Positions 7,917 through 15,880 of a stretch of 64,000 bases of DNA are shown here, piece by piece. Origin of the DNA: Pseudalkalibacillus sp045920555. GTDB lineage: Bacteria > Bacillota > Bacilli > Bacillales > Fictibacillaceae. The stretch is taken from NCBI RefSeq assembly GCF_045920555.1, contig NZ_CP174509.1, forward strand, positions 4,650,001 through 4,714,000. The letters run 5' to 3'. Positions within the stretch are counted from its first letter, which is position 1. The number at the start of each line of letters is the position of its first letter. The position numbers were made by a program, and so were the translations under genes. The notes under the pieces were generated by a model that was not told the origin of the DNA, did no database searches, and saw only the letters and a program-made list of their open reading frames with translations.

Positions 7917-9203
7917 TTAATGACGAAATAAAGTAAGGTCGATCGCATCAGCCATTGCTTGGTAACCAGCATCATTTGGATGCAAATGATCTCCCGCATC
8001 ATATTCCGCTCGTAGTTTTTCAGGATTTTCTGGATCCTGCATCACTTTGTCAAAATCAATGACACCATCAAATACTCCACTTGTGCGGATCCATTCATTC
8101 ACTTCTTGTCTTACTAACTCTCCCTCTTCAGTAAAATACCCTTTAATCGTTGTATCTCTAAATGGTAAAAGTGTTCCTGCATAAATCCTTAACCCCTTTG
8201 AATGGACTTGAGATGCAATCTGTTCCATACCTGCGATAATTTTTTCTGAATCAAGAGTATGGGGTATATGGCCAATATCGTTGATTCCTTCAAGCAGGAT
8301 CACATCAGTTGCACCAGTTTGGGACAATACATCACGATTAAGGCGTGCCAATGCATTCACTCCATATACTGGTGAATCTCTTAAAATCTTATTTCCTGAT
8401 ATGCCTGCATTTAGAACAGAGAAGTTTTTGTTAGGATATTCCTCATCAAGACGATCATCGAGAATATCCGGCCAACGTAGGTTTGCATCAATCGTGGAAC
8501 TATGACCATCTGTAATGGAATCTCCCAATGTTACAATAACCCGGCCATGATTCTTTTTCGTCAGCACATCTACTCCCGAGAGCCAAAACCAGGAAACATC
8601 GGTATCAGTAAATGCTGATTCGTCTATTGCCTCAGTATGATCGCCGCTTCCCGAAATGTAGGAAGTTTGTCTCGAAAGATTATGCCATGTTGTAGGACCA
8701 CTCGCTTCCGGTATGTATACACTGACTACGAGATTTTGGTCATCTATTACTTCAAAATCCAGGGGATCACTAATAACCTCTGCACCAGGCGGAATAGTAA
8801 TGCTGTCCTCTCCAGAGAAAGTCACATGTTCTTGTGAGTCTGGTATCGTTTCAGCCCCACTCTTTGAAAGCGCAATGCTTACTTTTCCAAAGGTCAAAGG
8901 CTGGGAATTGAACGCATTAGAAAATCGAAGGCGAACTTGCTCTCCAGAAGCATGCGGGTGGACGATCATCCTGACGGTTTGATTTTCAAATCCCTCTTGG
9001 GAAATACCGTTTTCATAAGGTGGTTGTGGACTCGTTGACCATGCCCCGATCCAATTTAGTTGATTTTCACTTTTGTTCGTGATTTTCGTCTCTCTTTCGT
9101 CCTTTTGTACCGAAGAAGAATTAGTAGGATTCGCAAATGCTGCCGTAACACCGAGAAGTAAACTTGCTACTACGATCAAAATCAACATTTTCAAGCGTAA
9201 CAA
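7917..9203 (-). CDS. Secreted SGNH/GDSL-family esterase
   Basis: This 428-residue protein begins with a hydrophobic signal peptide ending at about Ala23-Phe-Ala-Asn. A beta-rich region lies at 50-215, and the SGNH hydrolase domain starts at about 220. The GDS nucleophile motif is G227-D228-S229, with a GIND block III and D405-x-x-H408 (DHLHPND) as the Asp/His of the triad. Relatives are secreted esterases or lipases of about 40 kDa from actinobacteria and bacilli. The start is taken as TTG 9203 because AGGAGG lies 8 nt upstream; the next ATG is 15 nt further in. The natural substrate is unknown. Confidence 0.85.
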   Translation of the reverse strand: MLRLKMLILIVVASLLLGVTAAFANPTNSSSVQKDERETKITNKSENQLNWIGAWSTSPQPPYENGISQEGFENQTVRMIVHPHASGEQVRLRFSNAFNSQPLTFGKVSIALSKSGAETIPDSQEHVTFSGEDSITIPPGAEVISDPLDFEVIDDQNLVVSVYIPEASGPTTWHNLSRQTSYISGSGDHTEAIDESAFTDTDVSWFWLSGVDVLTKKNHGRVIVTLGDSITDGHSSTIDANLRWPDILDDRLDEEYPNKNFSVLNAGISGNKILRDSPVYGVNALARLNRDVLSQTGATDVILLEGINDIGHIPHTLDSEKIIAGMEQIASQVHSKGLRIYAGTLLPFRDTTIKGYFTEEGELVRQEVNEWIRTSGVFDGVIDFDKVMQDPENPEKLRAEYDAGDHLHPNDAGYQAMADAIDLTLFRH

Positions 9204-9458
9204 AATAATACCCTCCTTAAAATTTCATAATTTATGAAATAAACTTTATCATAAAAAAAGGATATTATATGTGTTTTTCTAATAATCAGGATGATAGATA
9301 GAGGCATGTCCATCCAATAGAACTACTCTTTTAATGTTGATAAATCATTCAAGGACTTTTTGCCTTTAATTTTTCCCAAGGGATTTCAAGATGAAGATGA
9401 ATTCATTCGCAATTTTAATTTGAGGTTTTTAAAAAAGATTCTTTTTCTCCAGACACTA
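9204..9458. other. Intergenic region without a recognised gene
   Basis: AT-rich DNA upstream of the SGNH hydrolase gene. It must hold that gene's promoter, but none stands out. A possible 60-codon plus-strand frame starting at 9360 has no ribosome site and runs into the convergent gene, so it is not called. Confidence 0.4.
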
Positions 9459-9490
9459 AAAAACCGTGGTTTAAGTCCCACAGTTTTTAG
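9459..9490 (-). terminator. Terminator of the DUF1292 operon
   Basis: AAAAACCGTGG (9459-9469) and CCACAGTTTTT (9478-9488) pair with one mismatch around an 8-nt loop, giving U-rich ends on both strands. It is placed just after the small-protein gene at 9518-9892. Confidence 0.7.
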
Positions 9491-9517
9491 TCAATCTGTT
9501 CGCTATAAATCTTTATT

Positions 9518-9892
9518 TTATTGTTTATATTCCGCATTATAGGAATTTTCGCCTGAATGGACAGATAAAAGGGTATCAGCATATCCGACAAGACGATTGA
9601 CGATTTCATCTGATACTGCATAAACAAGACTATGTAAATCTGCCTTATGCAATGCAGGGTCATCAAATATGATCGTCGTATTGATAAAGAAATGTTTGGT
9701 ATCATATAGATTATAATGAATGATTGTTTTACCGGCCGCTCCCCCTGTGACGATGTCTTTATAACCAGGCAAAAACACATACCATTCTTCTGCAGTCGGA
9801 GATCTGAAATTTTTGGTGAATTTAAGCCCGCTGATTTCCTCTTCAATCTGTTTTTTTGAATCTTCATCCATCATGTCGATAAGGTTATCCAT
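9518..9892 (-). CDS. Conserved-looking hypothetical protein, 124 aa
   Basis: The protein is acidic at its N-terminus (MDNLIDMMDEDSKKQIEEE) and then reads as a compact globular domain with strands such as EEWYVFLPG and TIIHYNLYD, ending in a helix. No signal peptide, membrane segment or known motif is seen. The ATG has GAAGGAAG at good distance. It follows the DUF1292 gene by 23 bp on the same strand, so the two are probably co-transcribed and end at the terminator at 9459-9490. Function is not assigned. Confidence 0.65.
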   Translation of the reverse strand: MDNLIDMMDEDSKKQIEEEISGLKFTKNFRSPTAEEWYVFLPGYKDIVTGGAAGKTIIHYNLYDTKHFFINTTIIFDDPALHKADLHSLVYAVSDEIVNRLVGYADTLLSVHSGENSYNAEYKQ

Positions 9893-9915
9893 TTCACTTC
9901 CTTCTTTCTGGCACC

Positions 9916-10179
9916 TTAATCTGCTGGATTCGCATCCACAGCGATTTCATATGCATTAAGAATCATTTCTTTTTTATCAGGGTCTTCGATGCTTATAAGA
10001 TATTGCCCATCTTCCTCATTTTTCACCTGCATCACGAGCGTCTCGTTCATATCCTCTTCCGATTTCAATAATGCGTAACTTGAGTCCTCCATATCAAATA
10101 AAGCCTCAACGGCAAATTGTTTTTGTTCTCCATTTTCGTCTTCTACGGTAATATGGTCTCTTTCTTGGCCATTAGTCAT
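9916..10179 (-). CDS. DUF1292 family protein
   Basis: An 87-residue acidic protein with the DUF1292 pattern: an ITVEDENGEQKQFAVEALFD opening, SSYALLKS in the middle and a closing NAYEIAVDANPAD. The family includes B. subtilis YrzB and has no established function. The frame is open to 10419, but ATG 10179 has GGAGG at 8 nt and begins the family homology, so the longer version is rejected. It is the first gene of a two-gene unit with the hypothetical gene at 9518-9892 and is divergent from the gene at 10334. Confidence 0.8.
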   Translation of the reverse strand: MTNGQERDHITVEDENGEQKQFAVEALFDMEDSSYALLKSEEDMNETLVMQVKNEEDGQYLISIEDPDKKEMILNAYEIAVDANPAD

Positions 10180-10333
10180 AATTAAAACCTCCATTCCTTT
10201 TATGGGTATTGTCCCCTCAAAGCTGTGATAATAAAAATTGTGCCTACATTTTTTTGTAACGAACAAAAGCAATCCCCATACAATATTAAAGGCGAAACGC
10301 CCATATTTTCCAAATAGAAGTAGGTGTTGTTTT

Positions 10334-10792
10334 TTGAGACAAAATGAAATGTGGCAACCTGTCATATTAGAGCTGCGACGTAGCTTGTTCAGTGAAGAGA
10401 TGGTTTGCTCCATGAGCACGCAGCTGTTCCATATTCCTGAAACAAAAGATTTGAAAGGGAATGCAGAAATACATGAAAGTCTTGTTCCCGCTTCCTATCA
10501 TCGTGTGACGGCAAATGGCTCTGTATATAGGCTGGCAAACGGGGAACAACAAATGTCAATCGTTCAAACCTTGATCTCTTGCATACAAAATGCCCAAAAA
10601 GAAGATCGCGACGTTCGTAATGGATTGAATATTATGAGGGAAGCAGCACCCACCTCATACAAGCCATTTATTGAAAACATCATTCGTTGGCAGGACTATG
10701 CTGAAAGACACCTTCAAAACGCGAAACAATATACGATGCAGATAACCGGCAATATTGCTTTACAGGATCAACCCCCTTATAGGGAATCATAG
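10334..10792 (+). CDS. Hypothetical protein, about 152 aa
   Basis: The frame is open from 10238 to 10792. The C-terminal two thirds look like a genuine helical protein (QTLISCIQNAQKEDRDVRNGLNIM). The start is uncertain: TTG 10334 has AGGTG 8 nt upstream and gives 152 residues, while ATG 10412 or a nearby ATG would give a shorter protein. The far upstream ATG at 10238 lies in the divergent promoter region and has no ribosome site. No family or motif is recognised. Confidence 0.5.
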   Translation: MRQNEMWQPVILELRRSLFSEEMVCSMSTQLFHIPETKDLKGNAEIHESLVPASYHRVTANGSVYRLANGEQQMSIVQTLISCIQNAQKEDRDVRNGLNIMREAAPTSYKPFIENIIRWQDYAERHLQNAKQYTMQITGNIALQDQPPYRES

Positions 10793-10885
10793 AAATGAAC
10801 CTAATTCATTTGGAACATCAAGATGGAAGGTCCCTTATTCGGTAAGTGGATCTTCATTTTACATAAAAGAATATCATTTGTATTT

Positions 10886-11050
10886 TTAGTGATCGGAATC
10901 TTCCTGAAAGTGTTCATTCAAATAAGAATTTTCAGTTGTGGCGAAATTGACTGACTGGAGGCTTTCGCCTGAATCAACCCCATAAAGTTCATCTTCAGAG
11001 TTCTTCTTATCGTTTCTGTGTTGTTTTTTCTTACCAGTTTCCTTGTCCAT
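10886..11050 (-). CDS. Small hydrophilic protein, 54 aa
   Basis: The 54-residue protein (MDKETGKKKQHRNDKKNSEDEL...) has a strongly basic N-terminus and an acidic C-terminus ending EHFQEDSDH, with no hydrophobic segment. It is probably disordered. AAAGGAGAAG lies just before the ATG at 11050. The frame is open further upstream to 11179, without a better ribosome site. It follows the oxidoreductase alpha-beta gene (stop at 11195) by 144 bp and may be transcribed with it. Function unknown. Confidence 0.6.
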   Translation of the reverse strand: MDKETGKKKQHRNDKKNSEDELYGVDSGESLQSVNFATTENSYLNEHFQEDSDH

Positions 11051-11194
11051 TTTCTTCTCCTTTTCAACTAAAGATGGGTGACTCTGTCCTATTATCATCT
11101 CCAGACGTCCCTCTAAAGCTTCATCAAATATATCTATTGTTATAAATTTCAAAATAAAAATCCCTCTGGTGACTTGCACAAGAGGGATAATCTA

Positions 11195-13507
11195 TTATAA
11201 GTATGGACTTTCATGCTTCGCCTTCAGCTGCTTCCAACGGCGCTCCACTTCATCTTCAAACATTTGCAACATTTCATTGCTGTCCTCTTTCAGCAAATGC
11301 TTTGTTTTCCCCATCAGTTTCAGCCACTCAGTTACGTCGATCCGTTTATTTTTCCCCTCTGGGTCATAGGTGACCTTCGTATTTCCTCGTTCAACTTCAT
11401 AAAGCGGGAAAAAGCAGGAGTTGACTGCGGCTTCAACAATCGTTTGGCCCAGTTCATCTTTTGATTTCCAGTTAAGCGGGCAGGTGATCAAGATCTTTCC
11501 GTAAACCAATCCTTCATTATTGGCATACCATTGTGCTTTTGCAGCTTTCTTCAATAAGTCACGGTCAAAGGCTTCTGTTCCAGTGAATACGTAGGGAATA
11601 TGCGTTGCTGCCATGATCTGAGGTGTATCTTTGTGATGGAACGGCTTTCCGTTTTGGAAGCTGCCGACATTCGATGTACTTGTCATATGTCCCATCGGTG
11701 TCGAATACGATAGCTGACTTCCTGTATTCATATAGCCTTCATTATCATATTCAAGGATGATCATTTTATGGTTGCGGAGGGCTGTTCCGATCGCAGGACC
11801 CATCCCAATATCCATTCCGCCGTCACCTGTCACCATTACAAATGTAAAGTCATCACTCAATCCCAGTTCATCCAGCTCACCGCGTCTTTTCCGTTCATGG
11901 AACATTTCAACCAGTCCAGATAGAGTCGCAGATCCATTTTGGAACAGGTTATGAATGTAGGTGGCCTTATGGGAGCTGTACGGGTAACCAGTGGTAACGA
12001 CCATCGCACAGCCAGTATGGAACAACGCGACAATATCGCCTTCAATCCCTTTGAAGAAAAGCTCAAGTCCTGAAAAGATCCCGCAACCCGGACATGCGCC
12101 ATGCCCGGAAGCCAGCCGTTTGGGCTTTTTCGTCAAGTTGCGCAGCGGTGGGATTTTCACCTTCAGTTCACCAGTTTTTTCATCAGGTGTAACGGTGACC
12201 AAGCCCGTTTTCAAGTCTTCCTTTTTCATCGGATTCAAGACCCTTTGCGGCTCACTTTCCTCTTTTCCAGGTGTATGTCCGAAATAATCAAACGGCTTTT
12301 CGACATGACCTTCGTGTGCTGCATCCTGTGCCAATTGGAAGAAATGCTCCGCTTCATCCGCATAAAAATCTTTTCCACCTAATCCATAAATCCGGTTGAT
12401 GACCTGTGTTTTCATATTCCCATAACGATGAAGCGTCGCCCTTAGTTCAATCGCCATGTTCCCCCCATGGCCGCCATAAGAATCTGCGCGATCCCCGATG
12501 GTCACAGCTTTGACGCTTTTAAGTGCATCCGCCAGCTTCTTTTGTGGAAATGGACGGATCATATTCGGAGAGATGACGCCGGCTTTTATTCCTTTTGAAC
12601 GGAGCTTGTCAGCCACATCCTTACACACCTCTGCTGCTGAATTCAGCATGAATACAGCCACTTCCGCGTCATCCATACGGTAAAGATCAAGAACTGGATA
12701 TTCCCTCCCTGTCAGTTCCGCATACTCTTTCGAAATTCGCTCAAACACACTTTCTGCATTGTACATCGCTTCAGACTGCTGGTAACAGTTGTTGATGTAA
12801 TCCGGTTCATTCATATAAGGTCCGATGGTGACCGGATTTTCACGGTCCAAGGCGTGAGGGAAGTTGGTCGGTGGAGTTCCAATGAATTTATGCACGTCAT
12901 CCTTGGACCTTATGACCTGGACCCGCCGCTTTTGATGTGAGGTAAAGTAACCATCGAATGACACGATAACCGGGAGTCGGACTTCAGGGTCCTCCGCCAG
13001 CTTGATCGCAATAAGGTTCATATCGTAGACAATCTGCGGATCACGGGCCATCAGAATCGGCCATCCTGTATTCAATGCAAAGTATAAATCTGAATGATCA
13101 CCATGGATGTTCAATGGACCTGAAACAGAACGGTTCACCAGGTTCAATACCATGGGGAAACGGGTTCCGGATTGGACTGGAAGCTGTTCCAGCATATACA
13201 GGAAACCATTGGCGCTCGTCGCGTTAAAGACTCGTCCGCCACCGGTCGCTGCTCCATAACAAATACCAGCTGATCCATGTTCGCCGTCGGCCGGAATCAA
13301 AACGATCTCATGCTCCCCTTTTGCTTTCATGCCATCCAAGAACTGGGCCACTTCCGTTGAAGGAGAAATAGGGTAATACCCCATGACATGATAATTGATT
13401 TGGTGTGCGGCATATGCTGCCATTTCATTGCCCGATTCAAAAACGACGCTTTGTTCGATTGTACCGTTTGGAGTTATACTTCTTTCCTGGTTTAAATCGA
13501 TCGACAT
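11195..13507 (-). CDS. 2-oxoacid:ferredoxin oxidoreductase, fused alpha-beta subunit
   Basis: The 770-residue protein joins the alpha and beta subunits of the pyruvate:ferredoxin oxidoreductase family, which oxidatively decarboxylates a 2-oxoacid to acyl-CoA and reduces ferredoxin. Residues 20-400 match the alpha part (GYYPISPSTEVAQ, IPADGEHGSAG). Residues 465-740 match the thiamine-diphosphate beta part, with CPGCG at 472-476, GDGGMDIG at 561-568 and the cofactor-binding YDNEGYMNTG at 587-596. Cys472 and Cys475 and later cysteines fit the beta-subunit cluster. The partner gene lies 17 bp upstream. The substrate (pyruvate, 2-oxoglutarate or other) cannot be fixed from sequence. This enzyme type usually indicates anaerobic or low-oxygen carbon metabolism. 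Confidence 0.85.
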   Translation of the reverse strand: MSIDLNQERSITPNGTIEQSVVFESGNEMAAYAAHQINYHVMGYYPISPSTEVAQFLDGMKAKGEHEIVLIPADGEHGSAGICYGAATGGGRVFNATSANGFLYMLEQLPVQSGTRFPMVLNLVNRSVSGPLNIHGDHSDLYFALNTGWPILMARDPQIVYDMNLIAIKLAEDPEVRLPVIVSFDGYFTSHQKRRVQVIRSKDDVHKFIGTPPTNFPHALDRENPVTIGPYMNEPDYINNCYQQSEAMYNAESVFERISKEYAELTGREYPVLDLYRMDDAEVAVFMLNSAAEVCKDVADKLRSKGIKAGVISPNMIRPFPQKKLADALKSVKAVTIGDRADSYGGHGGNMAIELRATLHRYGNMKTQVINRIYGLGGKDFYADEAEHFFQLAQDAAHEGHVEKPFDYFGHTPGKEESEPQRVLNPMKKEDLKTGLVTVTPDEKTGELKVKIPPLRNLTKKPKRLASGHGACPGCGIFSGLELFFKGIEGDIVALFHTGCAMVVTTGYPYSSHKATYIHNLFQNGSATLSGLVEMFHERKRRGELDELGLSDDFTFVMVTGDGGMDIGMGPAIGTALRNHKMIILEYDNEGYMNTGSQLSYSTPMGHMTSTSNVGSFQNGKPFHHKDTPQIMAATHIPYVFTGTEAFDRDLLKKAAKAQWYANNEGLVYGKILITCPLNWKSKDELGQTIVEAAVNSCFFPLYEVERGNTKVTYDPEGKNKRIDVTEWLKLMGKTKHLLKEDSNEMLQMFEDEVERRWKQLKAKHESPYL

Positions 13508-13524
13508 TCATTTCCCGCCTTTCT

Positions 13525-14535
13525 TTAATTTTGGTTCACCAGATCAAATAAATGAGGCACCCTATTACGGTCAGCATAGCCGTCATTATGTTCCCTTTCC
13601 CTAGTAAGCGCTTCCACAGGACAGGCTTGGACACACTTGAGGCATCCTTTGCAATATTGATAGTCGATCCCTTTCAGGAACATTTGCGGTCGGCCCCGTT
13701 TGTCTTCTTTTTCTTCCCAAACAAAACAAAAATCAGGACAGGCTGTATCACAGGCTGCGCAATTGATACATTTATCATCATGGAAGTGTGGCAGCATTCC
13801 GGCTCGTGAAATACTTAAATCTTTGAGAATGCTGTTTCCGGGGTTGGTAACCGTGCCGCCAATCGGCTGTGTTTGATAGCCAAGGGCAGGCTCAAGTCTT
13901 TTGAAAGGTCTCGGTTCCAATCCTTCTTCAGGCTCAAATGTCTTGAATTCTATTTCATGATACCCCCTGTCAAAAGTCCTGATATTCGGCTCAACAAAAT
14001 GTGGATATTTCTTTTCGAACGTTCGGCGGATCGTATCTTTCATTGAATCCGGATCAAGGAAGTCGAGGATTCGGTAAAGCGCACCCAGCATGGCGGTATT
14101 CACTTTCGTCTGTTCCTCCAGAGCAATCTCGGTGGCGTTAACAACGGCTATTGTCCCGCCATCAATTTTCATTAATTCTTTCAATTCTTCAGGAGATCTT
14201 TGTGAGTTGACAAGGATGGTACTATCGGGATAAATCCCGCTTGCGCAATCGGTGGTTTTAAGCAGGGCATCATGGAAAATTCCTACTACATGAGGGCGTT
14301 CTATAGGTGTAGTATCGCGAATGTTTGTGTCTGGATCGCAGAAACGAATATAAGCTTTTACAGGGGAGCCTTTTTTTTCAGAACCGTATGAAGAGAATCC
14401 GACTCCATTCAATCCATTACCAACAACTCCGTCTTCGGAGAGCATTTTTCCAGCCAGGTTTGCTCCAAGGCCGCCAATGGATTCAAGGCGTATCTCAAAG
14501 AAACCTAACTCATTGACTTTCGGTAATTTTGCCAA
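13525..14535 (-). CDS. 2-oxoacid:ferredoxin oxidoreductase, fused gamma-delta subunit
   Basis: In this 336-residue protein, residues 10-185 are the gamma domain, with the family start FFEIRLESIGGLGANLAGKM and a GFSSYGSEKKGSPV segment. Residues 245-315 are a delta-type ferredoxin domain with two complete [4Fe-4S] patterns: C256, C259, C262, C266 and C295, C298, C301, C305. It therefore carries electrons from the thiamine site of the alpha-beta partner to ferredoxin. It is the first gene of the operon; the alpha-beta gene follows 17 bp later. Packing all four subunits into two genes differs from the single-chain NifJ enzyme and from the common two-gene KorAB arrangement. Confidence 0.87.
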   Translation of the reverse strand: MAKLPKVNELGFFEIRLESIGGLGANLAGKMLSEDGVVGNGLNGVGFSSYGSEKKGSPVKAYIRFCDPDTNIRDTTPIERPHVVGIFHDALLKTTDCASGIYPDSTILVNSQRSPEELKELMKIDGGTIAVVNATEIALEEQTKVNTAMLGALYRILDFLDPDSMKDTIRRTFEKKYPHFVEPNIRTFDRGYHEIEFKTFEPEEGLEPRPFKRLEPALGYQTQPIGGTVTNPGNSILKDLSISRAGMLPHFHDDKCINCAACDTACPDFCFVWEEKEDKRGRPQMFLKGIDYQYCKGCLKCVQACPVEALTREREHNDGYADRNRVPHLFDLVNQN

Positions 14536-14864
14536 AAGTATTCCTCCAATCTGTTTAAAGGTTTCCGAGAAGAGAGTGTGAATATTAATAATTTTCTAAT
14601 AATTATTCAAAATTTATTGTAACAAGATGTTAAAAAGAATACAACACATATTTTTTAGAATCCAAAAATCTTGTACACAAAGGGTCCAGTTGTTGATTTT
14701 ATAGGGTTGCAGGGAGCATTCATACCTGATTTTTGATATATAACAGATTTAATTTTGTATTATAACAGTCTTATTCATCGTTCAAAATGGATGATAACAG
14801 TACTATAAGTGGATTGTATAATTGTCAAAAGATAAGCCATATTAATTGAAAAAGTGGTGATAGG

Positions 14865-15002
14865 ATGTTTTATACAAGAACAAACCGTATACTATTATGC
14901 AGTACGATCTTATCGAGCGTTCTCAGTGCGTCCATTATCGCATTGACGATTTACCATCACTTTACTGTTCAAAAGAAACTTGATGACTTAAAGGGTAAAT
15001 GA
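14865..15002 (+). CDS. Small single-span membrane protein, 45 aa
   Basis: A 45-residue frame (MFYTRTNRILLCSTILSSVL...) starts 3 nt after GTGGTGATAGG. It has a basic N-terminus, one hydrophobic segment at about residues 9-30, and a charged C-terminus ending KKLDDLKGK, so the topology is probably N-in with a short outside or inside tail. No family is recognised. It stands alone between the oxidoreductase operon and the homing endonuclease gene, in AT-rich DNA. Confidence 0.5.
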   Translation: MFYTRTNRILLCSTILSSVLSASIIALTIYHHFTVQKKLDDLKGK

Positions 15003-15437
15003 CTTTACGAAAGAATGAGATTAGCATGTCCCCCATTTCCCCATCAATATTTAGACCGATTGCTATTAACTCTGGAACCGTACTTAACCAAAACTGCAGA
15101 GTAATTTCCTATGTCTCATATTAGAAAGACTCCTTCAGAAATACTATCAAACCCTGTCAATGCTTGCTCCATTGTGAATATAAAGTGTCAGACACCTCCA
15201 ACACCACATTTTGTTTCAAAAACACGCTTTTTCTCAAAATGTTGTTAAGTTCGGAGAGGCTCAGACACTTATTGGACAGCCACGATTAGTAGTAAAATTT
15301 TATTTTGAGTTATTCCCCGTAATCATGAGGTTCTAATAATGGTAAAAAAATGATTCAGTTCTATATTGTTGTTATTTTATAAAATGGTATAATTATACAA
15401 AATGATTATTACAACTAAAAATCTTAGGAGTAATATT
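15003..15437. other. AT-rich intergenic region between the small membrane protein and the homing endonuclease
   Basis: No convincing gene is seen in these 435 bp. The region holds a GTGTCAGACAC palindrome near 15185 and a repeat at 15239-15275 that recurs at 51891-51928. The last 100 bp are very AT-rich and should contain the endonuclease promoter. Confidence 0.5.
15239..15275. repeat. Dispersed repeat, copy 1 (partner at 51891-51928)
   Basis: AATGTTGTTAAGT, then a GAGAG block and CAGACACTTAT, match the segment at 51891-51928 with only a few substitutions. Neither copy is in a gene. Confidence 0.6.
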
Positions 15438-15845
15438 ATGGAAAAATATGAGGCTGCTTATTTAGCGGGTATAATTGATGGCGAAGGCAGTATAACTCTA
15501 ACAAGAATGCATGAAAAAGAGCACAGAAGACCATGCATAACTATTTCTTCTACCGACTTAGAATTACTGACCTATATTCAAACTCTAACTAATGGGACGA
15601 TAAGCAGTAAAAAGAATTACAGACCAGGCATACATAAAAACTCGTTTACTCTGAACATAAAGAAAAAGAAAGATGTATTTTTTGTTCTGAAAAATATAGT
15701 ACCTTATTTAAGAATAGAGAAGAAGAAAATGAGAGCATTATGGATAATAGAATATTATGATGATGTTACGCCAAGGAACGGAAAATATAATAAGGATCTT
15801 TTAATGAAAAAAATTAAGTTTGAAAATGATTTTTTCGTTCTCTAG
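15438..15845 (+). CDS. LAGLIDADG homing endonuclease
   Basis: The 135-residue protein carries one LAGLIDADG motif, LAGIIDGEGSI at residues 9-19, with the catalytic acidic residue expected at the second-last motif position (Glu16, after Asp14). One motif and this length fit homodimeric LAGLIDADG endonucleases. The rest is basic, as expected for DNA binding (KKKKDVFFVLK, RIEKKKMR). TAGGAG is 7 nt before ATG 15438; a longer frame from 15402 lacks a ribosome site. The gene is AT-rich relative to its neighbours. It lies 28 bp beyond the 3' end of ssrA, on the opposite strand and outside the group I intron in ssrA. Its likely target is the intronless ssrA T-loop or flanking DNA, which is inference from position. 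Confidence 0.88.
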   Translation: MEKYEAAYLAGIIDGEGSITLTRMHEKEHRRPCITISSTDLELLTYIQTLTNGTISSKKNYRPGIHKNSFTLNIKKKKDVFFVLKNIVPYLRIEKKKMRALWIIEYYDDVTPRNGKYNKDLLMKKIKFENDFFVL

Positions 15846-15851
15846 GATATA

Positions 15852-15880
15852 AAAAAACCACCATAGTTATGTATGGTGGA
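15852..15880 (-). terminator. Terminator of ssrA, overlapping the tmRNA 3' end
   Basis: On the minus strand CCACCAT pairs with ATGGTGG around an 8-nt loop, followed by seven T. The first stem arm includes the CCACCA that becomes the mature tmRNA 3' end, so the precursor must be trimmed after termination. The same hairpin lies just past the stop codon of the convergent endonuclease gene and may act for it too. Confidence 0.85.

Noticed and set aside
9360..9542. 60-codon plus-strand frame next to the SGNH hydrolase
   Set aside because: No ribosome site and it runs through the terminator into the convergent gene.
10180..10419. N-terminal extension of the DUF1292 protein
   Set aside because: A strong ribosome site precedes ATG 10179, family homology begins there, and the extension overlaps the divergent gene's promoter.
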